A stretch of DNA of 32,942 nt from Verrucomicrobiota bacterium (GTDB lineage Bacteria > Verrucomicrobiota > Verrucomicrobiia > Limisphaerales > J093), in the NCBI GenBank assembly GCA_012517065.1, contig JAAYVR010000077.1, positions 1 through 32,942 on the forward strand, read 5' to 3'. The translations under genes and the position numbers were made by a program. Shown piece after piece: positions 16,495 through 25,061 of the stretch. The notes beneath the pieces are model-generated. The model was given only the letters and a program-made list of their open reading frames with translations, did not search any database and had not been told where the DNA came from. Every line of letters begins with the position of its first letter. Within the stretch, counting starts at the first letter, position 1.

Positions 16495-16563
16495 GGCGTT
16501 TCATCTGATTTCGCACGAGCCTGTTCTTGACCCCTTCTCCGGCTCGCGTCGGCGCAACCGGTC

Positions 16564-17010
16564 TCATTGTGTTCCCTGGCTCTCCGGCCGCGTTGGAAAC
16601 AGCGGCTGGCGCACTGCCATTATCACTTCGCTTATCCCAGACCGCTTTGCAAGCGTTGCGAGGCGGAGCACTTCGCCTTGTCGGACGTTCTCGTCCGCCA
16701 TCAGAACCAATTGAACCGGGTGTTTGCTCGCCGCCACTCTGTCAGCGAGCTTGTCTCTGAGCTGCTTTTCACCTATGACCTGATGCTCGAAATAGATCAA
16801 GCCGTTCTGGTCTATTGCGACAACCAATTCTGGAGCAATCGAGGTTGGGCGGGGCATTGGCGGCACTTCCGGGAGTTCAATTCGGACGCCTGGCGCAGGC
16901 GCCAGAGACGAGTGCAGGACCAACATCAACAGCAACAGCAGAAAAACCGCGCAGAATGACCCAACATCCAGCACGTCGTCCATCGGCTTTATCGAACAAC
17001 GAAACTTCAT
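16564..17010 (-). CDS. ExbD/TolR-family protein lacking the membrane Asp
   Basis: 148 residues with one N-terminal membrane helix (about 17-35) and a periplasmic domain containing GVRIELPEVPP, LVVAIDQNGLIYFEHQVI and VQLVLMADENVRQGEVLRL, as in ExbD/TolR. These proteins form a proton-driven channel with ExbB/TolQ. Aligning backwards from the SSLAPAPGVRIELP segment to typical ExbD places an Ala (in FCAVFLL) where the strictly conserved, proton-carrying Asp is expected; the nearest acidic residue, Asp15, lies at the membrane edge. The start codon follows the ExbB-like stop by one base. A non-energised or altered role is possible. Confidence 0.85.
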   Translation of the reverse strand: MKFRCSIKPMDDVLDVGSFCAVFLLLLLMLVLHSSLAPAPGVRIELPEVPPMPRPTSIAPELVVAIDQNGLIYFEHQVIGEKQLRDKLADRVAASKHPVQLVLMADENVRQGEVLRLATLAKRSGISEVIMAVRQPLFPTRPESQGTQ

Positions 17011-17011
17011 T

Positions 17012-17632
17012 TCAAGACGATTTCGGTGGCTCCGTCAGGAACCGTACTATTTCGGTCGCTGCCTTTTCCATGTCCCGAACAATGTCTCGAACCCGGCTCA
17101 GAAGATAACTGTGACCCGCTATGCACGGGATTGAGATGGCCAGTCCCATGCCAGTGTTCACAAGGGCCTTCCACACTCCGCCTGCAAGTTGGTTCATGGG
17201 CGCTGACACGCCCTCATGTTCGAGCACCTGGAACACGTCGATAAACCCCAACACTGTTCCCAAAAGCCCCATTACAGGCGCAATTCGAGCAATCGTGACC
17301 AGCAATGGCAACCGTTCTTCCAATCTCGGAATCTCGTCATTGGCGATCTCTTCCAACACCTGGCGGATTTGTTCCTTGCCTCGATCACGGTTCAGTATGG
17401 CGCTCTTGACCAAACGCGCGACCGGCCCGGCAGTTGCGTCACAGATCGATATTGCTTCAACCACATTATCCCGTTTCAAGACATTGCGCACCCCGTTGAT
17501 GAAATCCAAAGAGTTGATCTGCTCACGGTGATAATGGAGCATTCGCTCAATGAAAACAGCTACTGCAACTGCCCCAACAACCAACAGCAGCCACATCATC
17601 ACACCGCCATGCTTGATCAACTCAGGTAACAT
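17012..17632 (-). CDS. ExbB/TolQ/MotA-family proton channel protein
   Basis: 206 residues with three membrane spans: about 11-29 (VMMWLLLVVGAVAVAVFIE), about 109-132 (LLVTIARIAPVMGLLGTVLG) and about 155-178 (ALVNTGMGLAISIPCIAGHSY). The APVMGLLGTVLGFIDVF and NTGMGLAISIPCIA segments are the family signature. ExbB/TolQ proteins build the pentameric inner-membrane channel whose proton flow drives TonB or TolA. A good ribosome binding site (GAAGGAACGT before the ATG) is present, so this is the probable first gene of the exbB-exbD-tonB-like-zinc ribbon operon. Whether it serves a Ton or a Tol system cannot be decided from this protein alone; the TonB-like neighbour favours Ton. Confidence 0.93.
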   Translation of the reverse strand: MLPELIKHGGVMMWLLLVVGAVAVAVFIERMLHYHREQINSLDFINGVRNVLKRDNVVEAISICDATAGPVARLVKSAILNRDRGKEQIRQVLEEIANDEIPRLEERLPLLVTIARIAPVMGLLGTVLGFIDVFQVLEHEGVSAPMNQLAGGVWKALVNTGMGLAISIPCIAGHSYLLSRVRDIVRDMEKAATEIVRFLTEPPKSS

Positions 17633-17836
17633 ACGTTCCTTCTATACCCCGAACCGCCCGCCAGCAGCAACGATCAAATGGCCGCAAAACCTAACCAACA
17701 GCGGCAGACCTCAGTAAAACTCGGCTCTTTGACAGGATACATTCGCAGCTTCAATGCCCTCCCCGTTGTCCAAATGAAGCCTTAACCGGCACCCTGATCC
17801 CTCCGGCTTGACCAGGCCAGTGACATCGAGTCCGGC

Positions 17837-18148
17837 AAATATCGTGTCTGTCACCCTATTTGCTCCGCAGCCGCAAGAACCCCACTAACGGCATTCAACC
17901 CTCCTCGGAAACTTCAGACCTGACGCGCCAATAACATCGTGCCTGTCCCTCTATTCGTTCAGCCAGCGCCAACCCGCGGCAGCCCCTCCTCGGAAACCGC
18001 ACTCAGGCTGCCACGATGCCTGCCCAGGTCGGTTCGACGCGGCCGCCACAACATCGTGCCTGTCCCTATATTCGTTCAGCCACCACCAAACCCCAGCCAA
18101 CACCTCACAACGATCCCCGGAAACTTCAGGTATGACGCGAGAATACGT
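17837..18148 (+). repeat. three imperfect tandem units of the GTGTCTGTCCC-type repeat
   Basis: ATCGTGYCTGTC occurs at 17841, 17936 and 18053 (spacing 95 and 117 bp), each followed by a TATTYG end. Near the end of each interval there is a CGGAAACTTCAGACCTGACGC-like segment (clear at 17906 and 18117). The layout repeats at 22475-22569. Confidence 0.7.
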
Positions 18149-18416
18149 GCCCGGCCACCTTCAACACCTCTGCCCCCTTGGCTCGACTTCGGCCTTCCAC
18201 CCCTTACTCGATCGCTCTCACCTTCTGATCACGCAACACATAAACTTAACGAGGCTCAGACTTCCTGACCCCGCCGCACAGAGGTCCTCGAACCAGAATT
18301 TGGGCTGATACCAATTCCCCAAAACTTTGCCTTATTACCAACGGTTTATGTGCGCAAACCTCGTCGTGGTGGGTAAGGAAAGGTTCAGCGCTTTTTCCGC
18401 GACGTCATGGGGTCTG

Positions 18417-18456
18417 AGGCTCCGCCTCGGACCGACCGGCCATGTCGTGCCACAAT
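18417..18456 (-). repeat. third dispersed repeat, copy 1 (GGCAC..CATGGCCGGTCGG)
   Basis: On the minus strand ATTGTGGCACGACATGGCCG continues as GTCGGTCCGAGGCGGAGCCT; it aligns with 30266-30304 at roughly three quarters of positions. It also forms a partial hairpin (GAGGCTCCGCCTC at 18416-18428, plus strand). Confidence 0.5.
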
Positions 18457-18590
18457 ACCCAACTTGGTACTCGCAGCCATGCGTACTTGGTTCGCCTCGC
18501 CAGAATGTGGCTGCGCCGCGGCCATTCTGTTCCTCGGCAGAGGGAATTGAGTCAGCACGTGCCACTGCCATGGCCGTGTTTCCCGGTCCC

Positions 18591-18661
18591 AACCCGGGAA
18601 TCTAACCGGGAATAAAGCGTCGGGTGTCTTGGGCAGGTTGGCCGGCAAGGTTTCCAAGCTA
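18591..18661. repeat. palindromic stop-codon repeat, copy F (3' of ICMT-like gene)
   Basis: On the minus strand the copy opens with TAGCTTGGAAACCTTGCC, whose TAG is the stop codon of the ICMT-like gene. The far arm, plus strand AACCCGGGAATCTAACCGGG, is degenerate. The interior GAATAAAGCG...GGGTGTC...GGTTGGCCGG aligns with copy D. Confidence 0.6.
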
Positions 18662-19126
18662 AACCAGCCATGGAATCACACTCTTAACACGTTTCCTGTA
18701 AGCTGCGTACTGTGGAAACTTGTCGCACAGCCATGCCTCTTCTCTGCGGGCCTTTTCTCTCAGTACAAACGCCAATGCCAAAGCCAGCACCATGCCGATA
18801 ATGCTCCGCCAGAACAGGCTCCAACCGAGAACAAGGAAACCCACGCTTCCATAAAGTGGATGCCGTACAAATCGATAAATACCTTTCTCCACCAACTCTG
18901 CATCGGCTTTTGGGCTTGGGAATACAGTGCGGTTCTTGCCCAGAGCAATCACACCAGCCACCCCGTACACGGCGCTGATCGCCATAAACAGCCCACCAAT
19001 CCACCGCCATACAGGGGCCCAGCCCATGGCGCTGCTTAACGGCGAAACAATCATAATCAGCACCATCAGCGTGTTCTGGGCAATCACCCATGAACCACCG
19101 CGTTCCCAAAAGCCCGCTCGTTGCAT
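18659..19126 (-). CDS. ICMT/PEMT-like membrane methyltransferase
   Basis: A 155-residue integral membrane protein with four hydrophobic segments (about 13-32, 40-62, 95-105, 106-122). It carries the isoprenylcysteine carboxyl methyltransferase-like signature: KGIYRFVRHPLYGS at 81-94 (SAM-binding RHP), then REKARREEAWL and a KFPQYAAYRKRVKSVIPWL ending. Bacterial members methylate small or lipid substrates that mostly remain unknown; isoprenylcysteine is unlikely. Its start lies 24 bp after the stop of the DUF4091 gene on the same strand. The TAG stop is the first codon of palindrome copy F. Confidence 0.85.
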   Translation of the reverse strand: MQRAGFWERGGSWVIAQNTLMVLIMIVSPLSSAMGWAPVWRWIGGLFMAISAVYGVAGVIALGKNRTVFPSPKADAELVEKGIYRFVRHPLYGSVGFLVLGWSLFWRSIIGMVLALALAFVLREKARREEAWLCDKFPQYAAYRKRVKSVIPWLV

Positions 19127-19150
19127 CTGTCGCGCAATATGCCCAGAAAC

Positions 19151-22100
19151 TCAATCGGATAGTCTCTCGATCATTTCGGCAACACGCGCTCGGTGTTGAA
19201 GCATCTTGCGTGGATCAAGCGTGAAATGTGTCAGGTCACGTGAGACATCCTCTGGGACCTCGAGCAATTTGCGTGCTTCTTGGACAAGAGAGCTCTTCCT
19301 GCCGGTTTGCGCGCGTTCAATGCGTTGCTTCAGAAGCCAGAAATACTCGTAGTCCTCCATGCCGTCCCTGAGGTTCTCCCATCTGATCGAGTTGATAGGG
19401 CCGTCGAGGCATGGTTCGCTTGACGCATTTGGATCGCGCCGCGGCGGGTAAAGGAACCGGCCGTCGCCGTTCCCCCATGGATTTCGGGTGCCAACCGGCG
19501 TTCCGTAGCCGCTCACCCAGCTCATAGGATCTTTCCATGGGTCTTGGAGCTGGGGTGGCGGATATGCAACCGAGCTGTTCCAGTAAATGGTGGCCCAAAT
19601 AAGGATCCCGTTCACGCCGTATTGCCACGACTGCCACGGCCAGAGTCGCAACTCGGTTCCGGGATGATCGATGAATTCGGTAACATAAGGCGCTTTTGGG
19701 CCGGTGCAGATGTACCACCAAACCTCTTCGCCAGCCCGCTGGCGTTCACGCACTCGTTCTGGTGTCCATTCGGGCGTCAACGCGCACCAGATGTCAACGT
19801 GCCCGATCAACTCCTTCTCGGGTTGTTCAGTCAGCATTCTCTTGATTCCCGGGGCAGCGTCTTTCAGCCTTTTCATCCCGGCCACGACAAACTCGTAGTC
19901 TTTAGGATCAGGTTCGTCGAACCAGTACGTGAACGCCTTGTCAATCCAGCCACGTTGCCTCAGATGATCTTCGATTTGCCCCAGATAATCTCTGAACAAC
20001 CGCGCGTGCTCGGGCGTACCTTCTTGATATCCCGCAATGTTTCCGAGATGACGTGAATGGAACGTTCCGCCACCCATTCCCTGCAACGGAAGGACAAAAC
20101 TGTTGAATCCTCCTTTGCCAAGCCAGCGCTCGGCGGCAGGGTCAAACTTTGAGAAATCAACCACTGCTCGGGCGTTTGTGCCTTCCCCAACAAACCGCAC
20201 GTCAATTGGAGCATGGTCGTAGAACGAGTACGGACTGATCCGATGTTCGACGAAATTCTGAAGATATTTCTCGAAGACAGCCAGTTTGTCGTCCTCATTG
20301 GTGAGTTTGTGATAGGCGTTAATTGCGCCTGCGCCAAGGCCGAGTGCACTTCGCAGATGTGTTTCCCGGGGCAGCTCGAAGTCGTACACATGAAGCACCA
20401 GAGGGACTTCCACGCCGCCCGCTGTTGTGCGCAGCTTGATCGACGACTTGTAGTCGCCCGCGACCGTTTCCCTTGGCACCCAAAAGGTCAACCACAAAGG
20501 TTGGTTCGAGTATCGCCTCAGCGACAGCGGAGTTTTCAACGGTGGCAGGGGATCTGGATACCAGCCCCGCACACACGTGTCGTCGGTCGGCTGGGTCACA
20601 TGAACGTAAGCCACTTCTTCGATCCGTACCGTGGGCAAACTGCTTGCCTTTCGAGGCGCGCGCCACGGGCCGAATTCAACATGTAGCAAATCCAAATCCT
20701 GTGACGGTTGCAGGACAACTTGTGCAGCTTCGTACTCACCGCGCGCTGCGGTGATGCGCACCGGCGGAGTGGGCCGGCCATTGGAAGGGCGCGACGGAGC
20801 CGGTCTGTTGCGTCCAACCTTCCAACCGCTCTCGCACCACCAAACAGTCAAACCATCCTTCTCTGCCAGCCAGTATCCGTAGCTTGCGTCCTCCAACATT
20901 GCTGCCTGCACTGTGCTTTCGCCGGACCAAAGCGTGCGTCCATCGGCATCGTGTAACGCCAGATAAACCGCATTCTCAACCCCGCCGTCGAATTTGAGGT
21001 CGAACCAGAACACCGAGTCTTCGCCGGGCGCACGTTTGTGGTGAAACGGGAAAACCCCTTCGTGACGCGTTGCTTCCTTTCTCGGCTTTGATGTTAACGG
21101 TTCCTTCCGTTCCGTGCGCCACGTAGCGTCACCAATCCACACCGTTTTGCCCGTCAGATTGGTCAGACACATCTGGATCATATTAAGGCTGCGCGCTGAA
21201 CGTGGAAGTGCGCGCACTGCCAACCCTTCCAAGCATTTCGTGGTCGCAATGAATACCGTGGAACCTTCGCCTTCGGGCGCTTTCCCTTCAAGCGCGGCTT
21301 CGTAGTTGTAAACGTTCACTTGGAATCCTGCCCCATTGCTATTCTGTGCAAGCCGCACAAATACCTCGCGGGCGGGAAATAGTTCACTCGGCAGAGCAAC
21401 AGTACCGCCGCGTCGCTGACCATCAAACTCCGCGACTTTCACCCAGTTCGATCCTTCGACGCTCGCGTCAACCCGTAAGACGCCTTCCACGTGATGGTTG
21501 ATTTGCACGCTCAGTTTGCCGTTTAGTTGCCGGAAACCTTCAACCCGATGACGGTAAATGACCTCTGCTCCGGGTGAGAAAAGCCATCGATTTGAGTTGA
21601 ACCCTGCGCGGCTCTTTAGCAACGGCCTGTGATAGTTGGCCCCGCGCCAGTTGTAATCCGGGGCAAAGTGATAACGGTTTTCGGCGATCCATTCGGCTTC
21701 GCCAAGCTCGACGCCGGGCGGCACGACAACGTGTGATGCCATTACCCGCCGCAAAAGCGGTCTTGCGAAGAATAGTTCCCCTTTTGCCTGCCATTGGCCG
21801 AGCCGAACATAGTCTGCGCGAGAGTCATCCGGCATGACGAATACGAATTCGTGCCGACCCCAATCGGTTCCGACCCCAAAATCCCTGTTAACCCTTGTTG
21901 GTCCCGCCACTGCGCACCCGCCACTGCCGCCCGGGGCTCGTCGCGCCTGAAAAACAAGCTCGTAGAGACCGCCCGGTTCGAAACTGAGGTCGTCGGTCCG
22001 CCAATAACCATGGTCGCTTCCGCTTCCAACGACGCTCACAGCAGGGCTTCCATCGAAAGCCGCGTCATGTTTCTGCCCTTGGCAACCCACGAGTTTCCAT

Positions 22101-22252
22101 CCTTCAAGTCCCGCTTCGCCTCGAGCGAATCCAGGATTTGGCAAGAGGTTTGGCCCGGAAATGTCGTCTGCGGCAGGCAGATCAACCACGGCCGCAACCG
22201 TCAAAAGCGCAAACGACAGCCGCATTAAACTGCAGAGAAACGAGTCTTTCAT
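19151..22252 (-). CDS. large secreted DUF4091 glycosidase-like protein
   Basis: 1033 residues with a signal peptide (about 1-28, ending in LPAAD), an N-terminal carbohydrate-binding-like beta domain (about 35-170, opening NLLPNPGFARGEAGLEGWKL), middle beta domains, a catalytic-type barrel and a C-terminal DUF4091 segment (INSIRWENLRDGMEDYEYFW at about 953-972). The barrel holds FTYWFDEPDPKDYEF; the Asp-Glu pair at 779-780 matches the position of the catalytic pair in the related GH123 family (N-acetylgalactosaminidases). Predicted periplasmic or surface glycan hydrolase; substrate unknown. The ATG at 22252 is chosen over an in-frame GTG two codons earlier, because AGGAG overlaps that GTG and lies 5 bases before the ATG. 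Confidence 0.85.
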   Translation of the reverse strand: MKDSFLCSLMRLSFALLTVAAVVDLPAADDISGPNLLPNPGFARGEAGLEGWKLVGCQGQKHDAAFDGSPAVSVVGSGSDHGYWRTDDLSFEPGGLYELVFQARRAPGGSGGCAVAGPTRVNRDFGVGTDWGRHEFVFVMPDDSRADYVRLGQWQAKGELFFARPLLRRVMASHVVVPPGVELGEAEWIAENRYHFAPDYNWRGANYHRPLLKSRAGFNSNRWLFSPGAEVIYRHRVEGFRQLNGKLSVQINHHVEGVLRVDASVEGSNWVKVAEFDGQRRGGTVALPSELFPAREVFVRLAQNSNGAGFQVNVYNYEAALEGKAPEGEGSTVFIATTKCLEGLAVRALPRSARSLNMIQMCLTNLTGKTVWIGDATWRTERKEPLTSKPRKEATRHEGVFPFHHKRAPGEDSVFWFDLKFDGGVENAVYLALHDADGRTLWSGESTVQAAMLEDASYGYWLAEKDGLTVWWCESGWKVGRNRPAPSRPSNGRPTPPVRITAARGEYEAAQVVLQPSQDLDLLHVEFGPWRAPRKASSLPTVRIEEVAYVHVTQPTDDTCVRGWYPDPLPPLKTPLSLRRYSNQPLWLTFWVPRETVAGDYKSSIKLRTTAGGVEVPLVLHVYDFELPRETHLRSALGLGAGAINAYHKLTNEDDKLAVFEKYLQNFVEHRISPYSFYDHAPIDVRFVGEGTNARAVVDFSKFDPAAERWLGKGGFNSFVLPLQGMGGGTFHSRHLGNIAGYQEGTPEHARLFRDYLGQIEDHLRQRGWIDKAFTYWFDEPDPKDYEFVVAGMKRLKDAAPGIKRMLTEQPEKELIGHVDIWCALTPEWTPERVRERQRAGEEVWWYICTGPKAPYVTEFIDHPGTELRLWPWQSWQYGVNGILIWATIYWNSSVAYPPPQLQDPWKDPMSWVSGYGTPVGTRNPWGNGDGRFLYPPRRDPNASSEPCLDGPINSIRWENLRDGMEDYEYFWLLKQRIERAQTGRKSSLVQEARKLLEVPEDVSRDLTHFTLDPRKMLQHRARVAEMIERLSD

Positions 22253-22793
22253 GTGCACTCCTGATCTAAATTCTTGTTTCCTGGGCTCGGGTTCGCATCT
22301 CCATTCCGTTTACTCGAGATTGGCGTCAAAGTCCAAACATTGTTCGTGTTGAGTCGCACTTAGCCCCGGAGCGCATTGCACTGGCCAGCAAACGAATGCG
22401 CGCCGAATGTAACTCCTTCTTTCCCAGCCCACTGCATAATAGGCAGGGCGCTCCGTCTCTGCCGCGCTGCGAATATCGTGTCTGTCACCCTATTTGTTCC
22501 AGCACCGCCAAGAGCGGGCCAACGACACCCACCACCAGCGGCGACTTCAGGTCCGATGCGCCGCAGACATCGTGTCTGTCACCCTATCCTTAAATCACCT
22601 AAACCCTCCGCCAGAAGATTCGCCGTTTGATGGCAGGACGCCGGGCCCCTGGCGCGCCAAATACGATCAGCACATGCGCTGGGTTTGGCTTGCGGGGACC
22701 GTGAGCCCCACCTTTCACTACACATTGCATCAGGTAGGGCACCAGCTTCGTTTTCGCGCTTGCTCACAGTTCCAGACTTCATAACCTTCGCCC
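22253..22793. other. divergent intergenic region DUF4091 gene / galE-like, with repeats
   Basis: The 541-bp gap contains the AGGAG ribosome binding site of the DUF4091 gene (22258-22262) and two GTGTCTGTCACC-type motifs (22471-22590). No gene is supported; no promoter was recognised with confidence. Confidence 0.55.
22471..22590 (+). repeat. paired GTGTCTGTCACC-type motifs
   Basis: ATCGTGTCTGTCACCCTAT occurs at 22475 and again at 22569, 94 bp apart. The interval includes CGACTTCAGGTCCGATGCGCC, resembling the segment before the second motif in the 17.8-kb array. Confidence 0.7.
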
Positions 22794-23765
22794 ATGCACG
22801 TATTGGTAACAGGCGGCGCTGGATACATTGGTTCCATTTGCGCCGAACAACTGCTCAACTCCGGCCACACGGTCACCGTGCTCGACAACCTCAGTGAAGG
22901 ACACAGGTCGGCCGTTGACCCGCGTGCCCGATTTCTTCAGATGTGCTTGAGCGATCGGGAAGGGACACGGCGCGCATTGGCCGAGCTGGGGCCGGATGCG
23001 GTCATCCACTTCGCCGCAAATGCGCTCGTCGGCGAGTCAATGCAAAACCCCGGCAAGTATTTCCGCAACAATGTCGGGTCGGCGCTGAATCTCCTGGACG
23101 CCGCGCTGGAAGCAAAGGTCAAGAAGTTCGTGTTCAGCTCCACCTGCGCCACTTATGGGGTGCCGGATAGAATCCCAATCACTGAGGACCTGCCGCAGCG
23201 CCCAATCAACCCGTACGGGGAATCCAAGCTCATGTTCGAACGGATTCTGCACTGGTACCACAAGATTCACGGTCTCGAATTTGTTGGATTCAGGTACTTC
23301 AACGTTGCGGGCGCCACTGACCGCTTCGGTGAGCATCACAAACTTGAAACTCATCTCATCCCGCGTGTGCTATCCGTCGCTGCCGGAAAAGAGGCCGCAT
23401 GCGAGGTATATGGAACCGATTATCCGACGCCGGATGGCACGTGCATCCGTGATTTCATCCACGTAACCGATCTGGTAACGGCACATATGCTTGCGCTTGC
23501 ACCTGGCATCACAGGTTTCTACAACCTCGGCAACGGCGAAGGTTACTCGGTTCGACAGGTCATTCGCGCTTGCGAAGTCGTCACCGGACGCAAAATCCCC
23601 GCCGTCGAGCGACCGCGCCGCCCGGGCGATCCCCCGAGACTGGTTGCGTCAGCGGAAAAAGTCGCACGCGATCTCGGCTGGAAACCTGCTTGCCCGTTGA
23701 TCGAGGACATCGTCGCCTCCGCATGGGCATGGCACCAAAAGCACCCGAACGGTTACCCCGATTGA
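22794..23765 (+). CDS. galE: UDP-glucose 4-epimerase-like protein
   Basis: Interconverts UDP-glucose and UDP-galactose, feeding galactose into metabolism or surface glycans. The 323-residue extended short-chain dehydrogenase has VTGGAGYIGS for NAD binding at 5-14, DNLSEGH, HFAANALVGES (72-82), FSSTCATYG and the catalytic YGESK (Tyr141, Lys145; Thr117 in the Ser/Thr position). It is slightly shorter than E. coli GalE (338). The symbol is given for the best-matching function; epimerases acting on N-acetylated sugars or uronates look similar. It begins 541 bp from the divergent DUF4091 gene and is followed by the metallo-beta-lactamase-fold gene after 78 bp. Nearby glycosidases fit a galactose connection. 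Confidence 0.85.
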   Translation: MHVLVTGGAGYIGSICAEQLLNSGHTVTVLDNLSEGHRSAVDPRARFLQMCLSDREGTRRALAELGPDAVIHFAANALVGESMQNPGKYFRNNVGSALNLLDAALEAKVKKFVFSSTCATYGVPDRIPITEDLPQRPINPYGESKLMFERILHWYHKIHGLEFVGFRYFNVAGATDRFGEHHKLETHLIPRVLSVAAGKEAACEVYGTDYPTPDGTCIRDFIHVTDLVTAHMLALAPGITGFYNLGNGEGYSVRQVIRACEVVTGRKIPAVERPRRPGDPPRLVASAEKVARDLGWKPACPLIEDIVASAWAWHQKHPNGYPD

Positions 23766-23843
23766 GACCCTTATAGCGCTCCGTTTTTGCTGGCGCATGA
23801 TCGCGCGCCGCCTGATAGTAATGGGCAACAGGCAGATTCCATC

Positions 23844-24824
23844 ATGAACTTGCGCAGGACCGCGTTGATTTGTTCGGCTGTCATGGCAGGTGCGGTTTCG
23901 ACCTCTATTGGCCAATCCGAGCTCCAGTTCACCCGATGTCAGATATCTACCAACAGTGAGTTGCTTCTCACTCTGAGCGCTCCGGTCGGTGCGGTTTGCC
24001 GGATCGAAACCAGCTCAAACCTTGTTGACTGGCGGGCCCTGCTCACCCTTGCCAGTCTTGGCTCCAACCAACATACGGATTCGGCTGCCCCTTTTCTTCC
24101 ATTGCGCTATTACTCTGCCCATCGAGTTGCTGAAACAAACGCCCTGACAGGTGATCACATTCAATCCGACGACGGTGACATTATCATACACCCTGTGAAC
24201 CATGCTTCCGTCGTGATCGCGTGGAAAGACCTTGTTGTGTCGATTGATCCCGTGAATTCCGCCTATTACAGGTCGCTGCCAAAAGCAAACCTTGTGCTGA
24301 TCACGCACGATCACAGCGATCACCTCGATGCGGCTGCGATTGTCCAAAACCTTGCCACGAACGGAGTGATAGGCGCGCCTCTCGCCGTTTACAACAATCT
24401 GACCGCGTCGCTGAAGAAAACCGCTTGCGTGCTAACCAACGGCACGCGCACAAACCTGGCCGATATCCTCGTTGAGGCAGTGCCCGCTTACAACACAAAC
24501 TCAAGCCCGTTTCATCCCCGCGGCGCCGGCAACGGATATGTGCTCGAGCTTGGTCGCCGCCGAATCTATGTAAGCGGCGATACTCACAACACACCAGAAA
24601 TGTGTGCACTGCAAAACATCGACGTTGCGTTTCTCGCCATGAACCAACCATACACAATGACCGTCGCCATGGCAGTAAGCGCCGTTCGCCAATTCCGTCC
24701 GCAAATCGTGTACCCTTATCATTACAGGGCCGGCTCGGGATACCCGTCAACTGACCTTGCGAGCTTCAAGCGTCAGGTGCTGGCTGACCCGGGACTCGAG
24801 GTTCGATTGCGCCAGTGGTATTGA
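23844..24824 (+). CDS. secreted metallo-beta-lactamase-fold protein
   Basis: 326 residues: a signal peptide (about 1-23, ending STSIGQ), a small beta module (about 25-95) with the IETSSNLVDW signature seen in many Verrucomicrobiota secreted proteins, and a UlaG/RomA-like metallo-hydrolase domain from about 115. That domain contains VNHASVVIAWKDLVVSIDP, the metal-binding THDHSDHLD at 154-162, an ISVSGDT-like segment (RIYVSGDTHNTPEM) and a final His-containing YPYHYRAG. Its substrate is unknown. The frame opens at 23787, but the ATG at 23844 precedes the signal peptide. It converges on the GH28-like gene. Confidence 0.85.
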   Translation: MNLRRTALICSAVMAGAVSTSIGQSELQFTRCQISTNSELLLTLSAPVGAVCRIETSSNLVDWRALLTLASLGSNQHTDSAAPFLPLRYYSAHRVAETNALTGDHIQSDDGDIIIHPVNHASVVIAWKDLVVSIDPVNSAYYRSLPKANLVLITHDHSDHLDAAAIVQNLATNGVIGAPLAVYNNLTASLKKTACVLTNGTRTNLADILVEAVPAYNTNSSPFHPRGAGNGYVLELGRRRIYVSGDTHNTPEMCALQNIDVAFLAMNQPYTMTVAMAVSAVRQFRPQIVYPYHYRAGSGYPSTDLASFKRQVLADPGLEVRLRQWY

Positions 24825-25061
24825 GCCGGCCAATCCGCGGTTGCGGTTTGGTCATCGGCATGTCCCCCAATTGACCGGGCGGCGCTGAGCTGGGACGAGT
24901 AAATGAATTCCTTGAGACAATCGCCTTGAACAATCACACAACTTGCGATTCTTGCGCGAATTCTTCGAGACAGCACTGCAGTAAAGAAACATGGCGCATC
25001 GCAGGTGCAGCCAAATCGCACCAAGTTCGTCACGAACGATGCTCGTGGGCGAGGTCTCGCG

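Larger units (their letters stand above)
17633..18658. other. repeat-rich intergenic region, no gene supported
   Basis: A kilobase without a credible gene. Positions 17837-18148 hold an imperfect tandem array of GTGTCTGTCCC-type units, 18417-18456 a copy of a third repeat, and 18591-18661 palindrome copy F. The first 200 bp, upstream of the ExbB-like gene, should contain its promoter; none was recognised by eye. Short frames here cross repeats and show no protein motifs. Confidence 0.6.

Noticed and set aside
17939-18268. 109-residue open frame in the 17.6-18.7-kb spacer
   Set aside because: It runs through tandem repeat units and has a repetitive, motif-free translation.
22150-22170. GGCCCGGAAATGTCG as another stop-codon palindrome arm
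   Set aside because: It is coding sequence of the DUF4091 protein (segment ISGPN), has no stop triplet before CCCGG and no inverse arm nearby.
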